A DNA stretch of 64,000 bases from Pisaster brevispinus (GCA_023634235.1 JAMKCF010000011.1:2622001-2686000), one strand, 5' to 3'. Numbered from the stretch's first letter, positions 47,461 through 59,705 are shown. A program made the numbers and translations. Notes: generated by a model not told the origin, from the letters alone.

Positions 47461-50400
47461 TTCTTTTTGCAAGTGCCATAGGAAACTAAAAATCACTGTT
47501 TTTCGTGCTCATGTAGGTTTCCTCTTTTTTTTAATGCAAATATGCAGTTGCATGTTTATGTAAGATGCTCACACTATGTGTAATTTTAAGGTCTGGTGTT
47601 TTTAGTTAATCATATCTCTTATATTTAATTTCTGGTATGGGAATGGAAGAGCAGTACAGGGATGTGAAATTTCAGACTTCTATTTGAAGTCAGACTTTTT
47701 TACGTCTGCCTGGTGAACAAAAATTTAAATAAAAATCTCTCCAGATAAAATGAAATTGAATAACACTTTGATCAACTTCTCTAGCAATAAGGATACTGTT
47801 CTCAAAATTGTCTTGGATTTAATAACTCAAAAAAGGGTTACCAACAGGTATTTTTATTCCGTAGTTATTCATCTGTGTGTAATTTTACCCCTAAATCACC
47901 CATTTCTTTGTTCAAAAGCATTTCTCAGGATAAAAACTTAAATTTTGAGAAGCTTTTTAGTCTTTTGAGTAAAGTAAAAACCAAGTCCGATTATTAAACT
48001 CTTCCAGCATAAATCATCAAAAATAATACCCTAAAAAAAGGCAAGACCACACTGGCTCTTCTCCGAGCTAACACTCCTCCCAATTAAGTTGAGTATGTGG
48101 TTGTACCCACAAGTTAAAACTAGTAATGTTCCTGTCAAAGATAAAGTTTGCCCAGGCTCTCTTGTAGACACAAATCCTTGAAACTTAGTTATGAACTTGT
48201 AAGCATTGTGTGGTTGTGAAGTTAGATACAATATGCCCACGTGGCTGCATGTATTTTTCCCCCCAGTGCTGTACACAAGGTAAGTATGTAATTACTAGGC
48301 AAGGTAATAATGAGAGCATGCCTCATTTACCACGTCACTTGTTGCTTCCTGAGAAGGGGGACCTTGAAGTCTCTCCCTCCTCCTGGTGGTGATGTTGACT
48401 CTTTGGCGACCTTCATCGGCAGCATCCGTGGTGCTTGCTGATTGGACTCACTCTCCGGTAACTGTGGCACTGCTTCATTGGCTGACTGGGGGCACGGGTG
48501 GGTGTAGACGATTTTTTTTGGTCACCTGTAGTTTTGCCATACCTGGTTGATACACTTTTTTTATGGTAATGATGTGGAAATTTACGCGGTGGATGGTGCA
48601 CTAGACCCAATGCATGTATGTTTGATTTTATAAAAAATTGATTTTTTTTTTTTTTTACGAAGAACCTAATTTTAACACTTTTCAGTCCGATGTGTTTTAC
48701 AGTCATCCAGATAATTTTGTATTTATTTATTTGTTTGTTTGGTTATTCATTCATTTATTTATTTATGGCAGCATCTTTGCAGAAAACTGATATTGTTATA
48801 ACCACTATTTGCATGACTGGGTATTGGTATTGGGTAATGATGTTTGAAACAGTGTCTGGTCTTTTGGTAAACAGTGGTCCAAGGTGTGTCCATCATAGCT
48901 GTGGTCTCACAACTAAGTGGACCAGCTGGGAGAAGTTGAGAGTGTCGATAATGTTTGGAAGAGGAAGAGAAAGTTGGAAGAGAAATGTTTTTCCCCCACT
49001 TTATTCCGTTTTATATTCTTTGAAAGACGTTTTTTGTGAGACTTGCATAAGATCAAAGAACAAGAAACACTTGTGCTTCAAATTAGTTAAATGTTATAAA
49101 ACATAAATGGGTACATTTTCCATATCCTACTCTTCAGCTAATGCTGAAAAGATTTGTGTATTGGCTAATTTTATACTGCTTTTAAATCGACATTAGTTGA
49201 CTGCATTTTTAAATGGGGCATTTAAGTCAAGACTTGACTGCTCTACAAGTGCTCATTGTAGTTGCATTGCAAAATGCTCAACAAACTATAAGTTAATTTT
49301 TGCTGCAGAATTTCTGGCTGAATAGTAAAAAGCATGTGTTAGTGTAACTTCTCTGTAGCTTTTCAAATCATTGTCACTCTATCGATATCATTTTTTTCTG
49401 CTGAAAGTCAATAATTAATTTCCTTTTTTGGGGGACAGACTGCAGTAAAGACCCTCACCCAAAAATAAAAGAAGAAGAAAAAAAAAAAAAGATAATAATT
49501 TGACAACCCAAGCCGTTGCCGGCTCACAGTCCGGCGATTACACTATGCGGACAGTTTCATTATATTTTCATTAAGCACGTTTTGAGCAAACTTTTATTAC
49601 ATTAGATGCTTGATAGACAATGATTATTTCATGCAGTGGATGCACACATAATGCTCAACCCCCCCCCCCCAATCTTCTCAACAAATATTCAATAAGCATA
49701 ATTGACAGCCGGGAGTCACGTGCTTGAATTGAATCTGTTGACGAAGGTGTGGTTTTGTTTATCATGGTGCATCCCACGCCCAGTTTAATCTTAGTTTTTC
49801 TCGGGTCCCGACATTCCAATTTATTAGTTCTGTTTTAGTATTTAGCAAATTTATTCGGTGGATCTGGGAACCAGGTGTGACCATTGCACAATGTGTGTAA
49901 AAGGGACTGGTTTCCTATTTCTACTGAGGTTTTTCCATCCGAACCATCACACCAGCAGTGACAGAACACTTAAAAAGGCAGGGTGGGGGGGCAAGTCATA
50001 ACGCATAACTTCAAATGTTCATGTACCAAAAAATGCTATCCTTTGTGGAGGACTGTGTCTAATTGTCTTTGGGGTCCAAAGTAGCTACCTTTTATGGTGT
50101 GGGGCGGGGGTCTGGGGGACTAGGCCCCGGATTTCTGTCACCCATGAAACCCAGGCTGGAAGGAAAAGTCTGGTGCCTTCTCTTAGAATGAAAATTAGCT
50201 CTGTAACTTAGATTATTCATTGCATTTACATGTATGTAACAAAGATTTACAGGATTACCTACAGTGTAACAAAAAACACTAAGGAACAGTCATAAATAAT
50301 TCACATTTATTCCATAGCACTGTTACTGGTACTTAGCTTCATCTACGCAGTGTTTTCTTTTGCTTAGCAGCGCAATAAATTTGGCTCTCGGTCCAGTTCC

Positions 50401-51084
50401 ATAAAGCTGTTATAAAAGCGCCAAATCATTCAGAAAAAAATGGTTGACGACATGGATTTCTGACACGGTTTCCATCTCTGCCAATTGCGACGTTTCTGAT
50501 GAACAAATTTGGTGAGCTTAATGATGGAGCACCCTGGCGGCATTCATAAGTTCAGGCATCTTGGTACTAATGACTTTCCAGTGTAAACTGAAGGGGGGTG
50601 GAGACAGGGAACCATGCTAATGAGAAACGTCACGACTGCAATGACTTGACGGATCCACTATGGTAATTGTCAGTTACTTGTTGATGCCTAAATAGCTCCC
50701 TAATGGATCAATTTGTGTAGGCTGATGTCTTTATGCAGTGGTCCTTGCTGCAATTAACAAACAAGCAACAAATTCTGGCGGAGTGTTCTGTTGTAAAGAT
50801 ATGATCATTTTTGACTTTGTCCGATCCACCCAACGTATGTGTAATTATGGTAAAATTCCATGGTCTTGGTTATTGGTATTTATACCAGAGATGTTGTGCA
50901 CATCGTATCTGGCTTACTTTGAGTTCTGCATAAAAATAAAAATCGTTTGTCAATGTTTTTGTCATTACTGGTTTAAGAAAAACATGCATTCTTATTTTGT
51001 GTAAACCACACATCTTATACTGTAGCTTATGTGTGCTATGCTTGCAACTGCAGCACACCCAAAAGACAAGTGGGGATGCTAAGA

Positions 51085-51195
51085 ACCTGGTCCCAGTTTT
51101 ATAGAACTGCTTTAAAGCCCAAAAAGTAGCTAAGCACAACAATAATATGCTTACCAGAATAAGGCTACCGGCCAAAATGCCTTGTCACAAACTAC
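51085..51195 (-). repeat. 'GCTGCTTAAGCAG' family repeat, inverted fragment
   Basis: On the minus strand it reads ACCTTATTCTGGT-like text, AAGCATATTATTGTTGTGCTTAGC-like text, CTACTTTTTGGGCTTTAAAG and AACTGGGACCAG, matching the second half of the first unit at 29096-29190. Confidence 0.55.
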
Positions 51196-52164
51196 GTTAA
51201 ACTAAAGTATTTGAAGAAACAAATCGCGCACACTTAAAACTCAGTATGTATGGGACTAATTTGGTCTGGGATGTTTGAATGCTTGAGAGATTTGCACAGT
51301 CCAAGTGTCTTGGAGCTTGGCCCAGAGCAGATTAATGTTTAAACAAAAGTTGTAAGGTTGCTTTTTTTCATGTGTTACTTTATGGCTGAGCTGGTGTATT
51401 AAAAGCATTTTTGTTAATATTAATAATAACATAATAGTTATACAAGCATTTATAAAGCGGGCAGTAATTCCAGAGATGAACATTGTATTAAACAGGAACC
51501 TTATAATGAAAATAGTTATGACTTGAGTTTTCAGTTGGATTGATGAAAGGAGTTGGAAGTACAAATACACCATATGTTATACATTATGAAGATAACAGAC
51601 TGTCTTTGTTTCAGTTGTTTACTGAGTGGGTACATTTACTATAGATCCCATGCAACTATGACTTCATACAAATTTGTTTTCCCCCTGTCTTAAGTAAACC
51701 GTAGATATTAAAACTTAGAATATCTGAATGCAAATTCTCTGAAGTGTAAATTTAACTTAGTAAACACTCCAGGATTTCAGGTAGCATCCCGTTTTGCTAC
51801 GTACGGTAATATAAAGGTTAATTGTTTGTCTTCGATCAGTTCACCATGAGACTAGTAGGTTCGTGTGAAAATCGCAAGTTCAAAGTACTTTTTTTGTCTA
51901 ATCTATTCATGCTTGAATAGCTACAATAGTTGGTCACACCTTGTCTCCTCTGGGGGTACAGCTCTGTTACACCTCCCCCCCCCCAACCCCCCCGCCCCAA
52001 AATAAAAAAAAACCCATAAAAAACAAAAAACAAAACCAAACAACAACAGTTCATTTACATGCATTAAATGGATCTCCATGTTTTGAAATGTCATTTTTGT
52101 TGATATCTGATTTAACAGCTGTCTGTAAAAGGTAAACTGTACTGTACTTTAGTGTTGGGAACCT

Positions 52165-52522
52165 TTCGATTGTTTTAATCCTATGTAAATATAGGTAGAT
52201 ACAATCAAACTAACCTGTGAAAGTTTCATTTCAAAAGGTGGAAGCGTTTTTTGAGATTGTTGCCAAAAATCTGGAGTGGTTAATGTCCACGCAGGAAGAA
52301 ACAATCCATAGTTGGAATACACAATCTGAGAAACATTTCATGCAGAAATGTTTCTCAGATTGAAGTGTTTTTGAATTTCTGTCTCTAAAACCACATTCCT
52401 TTGAAGGGAATTTGTTCTCAAAAATGTTCCACATTCTCAACAGCTGCAGTGCTTCTTACCAAGTTAGTTTTTATGGTCATTAATTTTGTTTTAGTAATTA
52501 CCAAATGTATACCCTCCCTTTA
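52165..52522 (-). mobile_element. TIR family 1, copy C4 (subfamily A), with a perfect 18-bp hairpin
   Basis: Inverted relative to copies at 20330 and 57557: AACCTGTGAAAGTTTCATTT, GGTGGAAGCGTTTTTTGAGA, the central hairpin, CTCTAAAACCACATTCCTTT, GCTGCAGTGCTTCTTACC, TTACCAAATGTATACCCTCC. The hairpin arms, 52322-52339 (CAATCTGAGAAACATTTC) and 52345-52362, are exactly complementary around a 5-nt loop. Confidence 0.8.
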
Positions 52523-54532
52523 CAAATATTATTCCCTACAATCAGCAATAATAAATGTAACTATCTTCCAATAAATAGTCAAAACAAAAACTCTAGGTAT
52601 AATTATAGAATGATTTTAAGAAAATTTTAACGCTTACAGAAAAAAAAAAATTACTCCAAATTTACTCTCTTTTTTTTCATTGCTTGAAGGTTGCTGATGT
52701 AATGTACAATATGGTACATGTCCACATTGTATTCATGGACGTCCAGCCTGCTTGTATTTTATTTACCCGATCTCCATTATCTTGTCAATATTTCAATGTT
52801 AATTTCCCTAGTGAAAGATCATTTGCATTTGTTTGCAAATTGACAATGATGAATATATTCATACACATTTTTTTTGTCCTCGGTCTTCTTCAGCATCTCT
52901 GGTGCATGTATGTATCTCCAGACCGTTTGGTCTCCGCACATGCCAATCCCAGTCCCTAAGGATGGCTGTAGCCAACTACTAGCTGCATTTGTAGCGTGGT
53001 CGAGCACAACTTGTTTATCTCACTGTCAAGCATGTATTACACCAAGAATGATTTCAACATTTTGATCGCAATTTTGTATTTAAATATCACAAAATTGGGT
53101 CTTGTGTTAGTTTGTCAAGAATTTGGTTCATATTTTGGTGTGAACAACATACATGAACAGAAAGCCAAATTTCAAAAGATATACAGGTTGACTGGTTATC
53201 TTGGGGTGGTTTTTTTTTTTGGGGGGGGCAAAAAGAGGAGGATGAGGGACTTTTTAATTATTTTGAAAAAATGATTTCTTTCAAGGAGGCAAGAGCTTGA
53301 CTAAAAATTTGCTGGCGTTGTAGAAGTAATAAAATAGGGGTAAAGTAAATCAATCATCGAAAGAATGGTACCGTGATGAAGCGAGAATACAAGATGAAAG
53401 TGTAGTCTTTTTGATGACCAAAAAAAAGGAAAACAGATTTTTAATAGGATGGGCTTCAATAAAGGATGAGGGCAGGGATGATCAGCTGTTTTTTTTTTTT
53501 TTTGTTTTTTTTACTTGGCCTTATGTTCATGTCTATGTTTTTATGTGTAAGCGATTACTTTTTCAACTGGTTGTATTTTCAGTGTGTTTCTTTGAGTTGT
53601 TATATTCAGAGTGGTTTTCAGTCTAAACACTATTTAAAAGATAAGGCCATGAACATGTAACAGTCTGGAAAAGCTTTGCCTGTCATTCTGATAACGCTAC
53701 TTGCACTCACGATTTCACCTCAAGAGTAGAAGATGCACATCCAGCCGTTTTTAAGGGAAAGTTTGCGTCACGCTCTTCCTGCTTTACCCTGCCTTCAAAA
53801 TTTTGGACGATGTTTCAAGTAGTTTACCCATGAGGTGTTGTGTAATGAATGCGCACATGTACATGTACACAAACTCATGTGCATGTAAGTTGACACTCAC
53901 TGGTACTGCAAAGTCACACCAGTGCGTTAATTACGTGACACAAACTCGCATTCCCAATGACGTCATTACATGGACGTTTGAAGGCGCTTAAATACGGCGA
54001 CCAATTTTTGAAGGGAGAAGGGGGTACTGTAAAAGACCTCATGCTCCTTATAATAGTCACGTAAATTTAAAAGTTCTCTGCAGCGTACTACCTGATATAC
54101 GTATGCATCAGGCGCAGTGGCCTCCAAAATGACTTCCCAGCCCCTGTTCAAGCATGTAATGATAGCCCTAAGGTATCTAGTCAGGGCGAGATAAAGAAGA
54201 AAGGGAGGGAAAAAAACACCTCAATGCTATGAAATTACAGGCACACACAATGTTTGAAATAAATTACAAATTTTCCTTTGCGAGCGGATAGTGGATTATT
54301 AGTATTTCCCGCCCGGTAGAATCCTTTTTTCTTTTTTTTCTTCTTTTTTTTTTTGCAATGGAGACAGGGGACTTGAAGATCAGATTTGCAGTAACTGTAT
54401 TATTGATTTGTTATGTACACGTAGGGTTGTAGTTACAGGTGTAGCTTCGCTGAATTAGAATGGAGTATCGATAAAAATTAATGCCTTGTAAAAAGATACC
54501 TTTTTGAAATTGATTTTTGTCACTAACATATA

Positions 54533-54552
54533 GTGTGTGTGTGTGTGTGTGT
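54533..54552 (+). repeat. (GT)n microsatellite
   Basis: Ten uninterrupted GT units. Confidence 0.85.
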
Positions 54553-55114
54553 TTTTGAAGGAATCAGATCCTGTCGTCTTGACTGACAGATCCATCATTT
54601 TTGTGTGTGTATTATTGTAAATTGATTTTTTAAAGGCATTTTTATTTGTCAGTAAGAAATCGATTGATACTCGTCTAAATGGTTAGGAAGTCTCGCAGAC
54701 CCAGACTTCCTGACGGATTGTGTTTAGACGATAAAGCAATCCAACAAGAAAATAGCTCGCTTTGTAGATTCTTAACAATTCTTTGGATTCAAAAAGTTAA
54801 ATTAAAAAAAGGAAAAGAAACATGAATATAAAAAATTGTATTTATCAATTTATCAATTCAATAGTTTTGTTTTATTGATGAAAGCAATTACTGTTACATG
54901 TTTTCTCTGGTAGTGCATGATACAGAAAGAGGAAGTTAGAGAGTTGGAATAAAAAAACAACTTAGAATTCTGCAGAATTGACCTTGGGATATGCATCACT
55001 TCTACTAGCAAACGCTATGAATTTATTTCTCCACAATAAAAACTACAAATGAAATAATTGCATTCACTTGGCAAGGAAAATAGATCCCGGGGTTTGGCGG
55101 TCTTTGCAGAGTCG

Positions 55115-55128
55115 GTTGCCACGGCAAC
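55115..55128. promoter_or_regulatory. RFX X-box palindrome
   Basis: GTTGCCACGGCAAC differs at one base from the perfect palindromic X-box GTTGCCATGGCAAC. It lies in a 200-bp patch (55070-55330) of higher GC and balanced composition, without an identifiable exon. Confidence 0.4.
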
Positions 55129-56227
55129 TTTTCTGGTTGGCAAACCAGCAAGCAGGCCTTGTGTCGTCATCAGGAAATCAAGAATACATCATTCAAAAGG
55201 TTGGCCCATTACTCCGCCGTGAAGGGCCTTTCAGAAAAATAAATTTCATTCGGTGTGCCCCAAGAACTGCTTTACGGAGGAGTGCTCCGATTTAAATCTT
55301 GTCCCTGCTCGGCCCTCGACAATACGTCAAGGTGAAGACCCTTCAGTTATGAATTGACTGCCAGTGATGAAGAAGAGATTTTTTTTTGGGGGGGGGGGAC
55401 CACAGCTTCATAGGCCGATCAAAGCACCCCTTGTTTACACGATCCAAAATACATTTGGAATTATCAATGGGGATCTGTGCATCAAAGCCCTCTAAAGTCC
55501 CCGGTTCGGCGTAAGTGGACAGTTGAGGGGCTGTTTTAATCAGGCTTTCCATTACGCAGACTGACCTTCCATGTCTAGCTCCCATACACTGAAAATGATG
55601 AACCTATTGACTTGCAATTCCTTAATGAATTCCCCCCCTTTTTTTTTTTCTTTCCGTAATTTGATTGCTGATTTCAATTAGTCATCCATGTTTGATGCCT
55701 GCCATTTTTTTGAGACCGAGTTTTGCAGGTCGTAAAATATGCCTGGAAACATGACGTCGTTGTTTCAGAGTCGTTCAATCATTTGCTGAATTTATTTGAG
55801 TGTTACAATTTAATTATTTTTTGAATGGACCTGTAAATTGTCCCAGAGTGGACATTAATGGGAGTTGGGTACTTGTTTGATGTTTTCGGCTGTTGATGGA
55901 GTTACATGTAATAGCATTGAGATTTTTGTTCTCAACAATACCACTACATGCATAAGTAGCAAATAATAATAAGATTGCCATATATCTACACTTACCTGTC
56001 ACTTGTTGTAGAATACGTGTACAATGTACTAGATGTATGTACATGTAAGTTCCAAGCTTTCCCACAAATTTACACGTTTTTCAAATTTGTTTGAAGAACT
56101 TGAAGTTAAGGTGAAATATGAGTGGGGAGGAACTGTGCACAAAGTACTTCTTGTAGTTACATGAAGTCTTCAAACAAAATGTAACCAAAATTAGTTTCAT
56201 CAGCTTGGGCGTGGCGTTTAAGAGGGT

Positions 56228-56602
56228 AAAAGGGCAGGGTGTACTTTTGGTACTTACTTTACAAGTTAATGACCATAAAAAGTTGGTAAAGAGCACTGGA
56301 GGGCTCTTGATATTGTGAGAAACTACCCCCTTTGAAGTAATGTAGTTTTAGAGGAAGAGGTAATTTTTCAACAAAAAATATTTGAATTTGAGAAAGGTTT
56401 CAGGCATGAAGCCTTCCTCTGGCATCTGAAAGCACACAATTCTATACAACAAACTCTTTTCTTTCATGGTTTTTTTTCTTCCAATTTTGATGACCAATTG
56501 AGCCCAAATTTTCACAGGTTTATTATTTTATGCTTGTAGTGGGACACACCAAGTGAGGATACTGGTCTATGACAATTACCAAAAGTATACACTGCCTTTA
56601 AG
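56228..56602 (+). mobile_element. TIR family 1, copy C5 (subfamily B)
   Basis: Begins AAAAGGGCAGGGTGTACTTT and ends ACCAAAAGTATACACTGCC then TTTAA; the ends are inverted repeats of about 25 bp. Internal blocks match copy C3 (TTGGTAAAGAGCACTGGAG, GAAGTAATGTAGTTTTAGAG, GGTTTCAGGCATGAAGCC, CACCAAGTGAGGATACTGG). Confidence 0.8.
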
Positions 56603-57172
56603 AATTGGTGTAAACTGTTATCATGACTGTACCATGCATTACATGCACCTGTAATTCACCTGAAAAAGGTGATTGGAGGAGGGGGGGGGTGGAGCAGCCA
56701 CAATGCTGTTGAATAGAATGGTAGTGGTGGGTTTGGGGGTCGGGTGGGTAAGGGATGTGGGGCAGCTGCTATAACCGGAATCTGTAGCAGGAAGCCTTCC
56801 CTCTGATCAGCGATGACCGCCGTGTAGGTGTACACCATCCATAGTAATTCCCTCTCATTCATTAAGCCCAACTACTCCATCATGTTGGCATTAGGGATCG
56901 TCCTTAAATGAGATGTCGGCTTCACTTTCGCAATTATGCCGTTATTTTCTTTTTTAGGAATCCGCTTTGCTGGTTTGAATTGAGGGTATCGTAACTCTAT
57001 CTTTTAGATCCTCATGTGTATCAGTTGCCAGCAAGTGGAGACGGAAAAAAAATAGGCCAAATCTGCATGAATGCTGTTGGTAAAGAAAGTCTGAACCCGA
57101 AATGAGTTTCAGGGTTCTTTATCAACACCAAAACCTGCCATAAGTTATTTTCCAGGGTATCTTGTTCAAATA

Positions 57173-57388
57173 ATTTTAGGTTGAACAAAGGAAAATTAAC
57201 TAGAGCGGGATTTGAACAAGCGACCTCCGGATTAACGTGCCAGCCCTCAACCAACTGAGCTTTCTGTAGCTGTAATGTTGGCGGTCTCCCTTTATTTTTT
57301 ATCAATATCTTTGTTTTCGAAGATGCCAGTCAGAAGCCATCCAACCTGTACATGTAACTATCTGTATAATTTGGGATCACACCCAAGT
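57173..57388 (-). mobile_element. tRNA-derived SINE, copy B
   Basis: On the minus strand: ACTTGGGTGTGATCCC (57388-57373), GGTTGGATGGCTTCTGAC, GGGAGACCGCCAACATTACA, an A box AAGCTCAGTTGGT, GGCACGTTAATCCGGAGGTC, and a B box GTTCAAATCCC (57217-57207), ending TTTGTTCA. It is the counterpart of copy A at 2217-2411. The 95-codon minus-strand open frame over this region (57021-57305) is a translation of the SINE and flank. Confidence 0.78.
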
Positions 57389-57556
57389 TTGTGATGCAAC
57401 TTTGGAAGTGGCATTTTATTTAATTTGAATTGCAAAAATCACAACCCCCAATGTTTGTTTTTGTGAGGTGCAAATAGGATTTGTTTTCTCTCATTCCTTT
57501 TGGCATTCAGTGTTTCTTTTTCTTTCCAAGTTTTATACGATATCTAAAACATTATT

Positions 57557-57890
57557 AAAGGGAGGGTATACCTTTGGTAATTACTCCAAAAATTAATGAC
57601 CATAAAAATTTACTTGATAAGAAGCACTGCAGCTGTTGATGATGTATACCATTTTAAGAAACAGTTCTCTTCAAAGGAATGTGGTTTTTATAAGAGAGAG
57701 GGATTCGTGTGTATTATTCCTTTGTGGACATACATGTGTAACCACTCCAAATTTCGGGCAATATCTCAAAAACGCTACCACCCTTTTAAATGAAATTTTC
57801 ACTTGTTAGTTTCATTGTGTATATCCACATTTATACAGGATTAAAAGAATCGATCAATTCATAAATGCACAGGTATACTCAGCCTTTAAA
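57557..57890 (+). mobile_element. TIR family 1, copy C6 (subfamily A)
   Basis: AAAGGGAGGGTATACCTTTG start and AGGTATACTCAGCCTTTAAA end are inverted repeats. Internal GATAAGAAGCACTGCAGCTG, AAAGGAATGTGG, AATATCTCAAAAACGCTACC and AATGAAATTTTCAC match C1 and C4. The central hairpin segment is missing or degenerate here. Confidence 0.8.
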
Positions 57891-59163
57891 ACAATTAAGA
57901 TGGTGAGCTTTTCAATGTTGACACTATTCAATGCATAATGCAATTCTTCGAGTGAAGTTCTACAGCCACATAGTGGACAGTGTACAATCAACCAATCCAA
58001 TACCTTTTTAATAATAATTTTCATTCAATCAACCAACCCACACAATACATGTACACATAGAATTGATCTCCCAACAGAACTATGTATAGACCCCAAGACA
58101 TCCCTGTGAATTTTGTTATTTTGGTGTGTGTTTTCTTTTTCTTTTTTCCGGGGAAAAATCTTTCTGCGTTTCTGTCAGTAGGCCCCCTGGCAGTAAAAAT
58201 ATCCATACGAGATTGAAATAGCCTGATGACGGGGCACGTGCAGCAAGAAAATATACACCCGACTATTACACTGTGCACATGCACACGTCAAATTTACGCA
58301 CTCGCTTCCCTGCCGAAATGCATGCAGATAAATATTTTGTCCTCGACTAGTCATGCGCTAAGTGAATGTGGCTGTGTAAATGCTGTGGGCATGCCAAATT
58401 GGTATGCATAAAATTTGCTACCCCAGAAGTGCTGTCCGATCTTGTTGTAAATGCATTATTATTGGAATTACGTGTAGAATAATATCAGGGAATCATCACC
58501 CTAAAAAAAAACAATAACAAAAAAACGCTTTCTTGCTTCTTCACTTGTTTTTTGTGCAAGTTGTATTTTTATTATTATCGATTCTGCAAATTAATATGAA
58601 GAATCCAATTTCTATGCAAATCTTTAGGGAAACTGATGATATATGGCGAGGTATTTAACCTGTTGTGCTTCAGATGTTGTCTTTGTCTTCTTTAAAAAAA
58701 TATATGTATATATAAAATGTTGATTTGCTAATTTAAATTCTCTCCGTTGACATGCTCTCCTACTTCAATCGCATCAATTTTTATCCATGATAGTCAAAAA
58801 TGTTTGAAAATAGGGGAAGACACACACAAAAAAAGGAAAAAGATTGTACAGGGAAAAGGTGTTGGCATTGCACAACCCAAAACTGTAGATTCTAGGTGTT
58901 TTTTATTTATTTGATATGTTATATTTTGTTGCTGTAAACTCAGGGAGGGAGTCGGATCAATTGCATCTTGTTTTTCTCGCTAGTCAGCTGCAAGTAATAG
59001 GGGTCTTGGTAAACGATGCCTCTAAAGGCCATCGTCACTCACTCGTACACCGGCGCTTGCTTTCTGTTTGCTACACGTAGTTTTGCCATCACGAGGAATA
59101 ATTTGGTACGGGAAAGACAGGAGGCAAACGAGGGACGGAATAAGCGAGTCGATGAGCCCCCAA

Positions 59164-59190
59164 CCCCCCCCCCCCCCAAAAAAAAAAAAA
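59164..59190 (+). repeat. Poly-C/poly-A tract
   Basis: Fourteen C followed by thirteen A, then (TAAA)n. Low complexity. Confidence 0.85.
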
Positions 59191-59364
59191 TAAATAAATA
59201 ACTGCATTGGGTTCATAAGGCTCTATTGTGTGTTCTTCTTAATTGTAGTATTTAGTGTGTTCAGTGGAGCCTGACCATACCACTTTCAAATAATAATGAC
59301 AGCGGCTTTATTACATGGCTTGTTTGGGACATCATCCATACACATGCATACATGTACACGATGC

Positions 59365-59365
<1 letters not shown>

Positions 59366-59386
<21 letters not shown>
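59366..59386 (+). repeat. (AC)n microsatellite
   Basis: About ten AC units, just upstream of the candidate promoter at 59.54 kb. Confidence 0.85.
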
Positions 59387-59395
<9 letters not shown>

Positions 59396-59533
59396 AAACA
59401 CTGAGCTTCATTTGAATTGCTAATGAGACGGGGCCTGTCGGTGGCTCGGAGGCCTTGCCCCGTTCTACTCCGTGTGTCTCATCTCTTAATGGCTTCATTT
59501 GTCATTCTAGAACCCACCTGCTCTGTAAGACGG

Positions 59534-59569
59534 CGTCACCTGATTGGACGAGCCTACATCCATAAAAAG
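59534..59569 (+). promoter_or_regulatory. Candidate core promoter: CRE half-site, CCAAT box, TATA-like box
   Basis: CGTCA (59534-59538), ATTGG (inverted CCAAT, 59543-59547) and CATAAAAAG (TATA-like, 59561-59569) occur in the usual order, with the TATA-like element about 100 bp upstream of an ATG. A start site near 59590-59600 is predicted. Spacing between CCAAT and TATA is shorter than usual. Confidence 0.4.
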
Positions 59570-59662
59570 CAACCCCGTGCCTGTCACACGGCAGTCTGTC
59601 AACAGCTAGCGACGAGAGGATTTACAGCGTGCCAAAGCGTCTTCTCTGCTTTGCAGCAAGTG

Positions 59663-59705
59663 ATGAGCATTGAAAACAAGCTTCTGAGCATGGCCGATGG
59701 AGAAG
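59663..59705 (+). CDS. Candidate first coding exon of an unidentified plus-strand gene, partial
   Basis: The frame from ATG 59663 reads MSIENKLLSMADGE and then one base of a split codon (probably Gly) before the consensus donor GAAG|GTGAGT at 59705/59706, phase 1. An internal ATG at 59690 (MADGE) is an alternative start. A CCAAT box and a TATA-like box lie about 100-120 bp upstream. Alternatively, TCTTCTCTGCTTTGCAG (ending 59656) is a good acceptor, and the segment 59657-59705 could be an internal exon of a gene that starts further left. The frame stays open upstream to 59417 but without family resemblance. I do not recognise the 14 residues, and the next exon is not in the window. Confidence 0.4.

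Larger units (their letters stand above)
46781..52164. other. Non-coding stretch
   Basis: No exon recognised. Two similar segments occur at 47105-47200 and 47245-47340 (TTACGCA, AAGTGAAATGCGGAAGAT / AAGCGAATGGGGAAGAT, TTACAACCACCAGGTAATATTG / TTACAACCGCCAGCTAATATTG), an old tandem duplication of about 165 bp. A (CT)n microsatellite is at 47438-47460. The longest chance frame (48690-49106) runs through (ATTT)n sequence. A repeat fragment is at 51085-51195. Confidence 0.4.

Noticed and set aside
48256..48285. 13-nt microexon between CCCCCAG and GTAAGT
   Set aside because: Both splice signals exist, but chance matches of this kind are expected in 50 kb and nothing else supports it.
48690..49106. 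138-codon plus-strand open frame, the longest after DET1
   Set aside because: It begins in (ATTT)n-type low complexity, has no domain or family resemblance, and no splice or promoter context. Probably chance.
57021..57305. 95-codon minus-strand open frame
   Set aside because: The central part is the translation of a SINE (HVNPEVACSNPAL type), not a protein gene.
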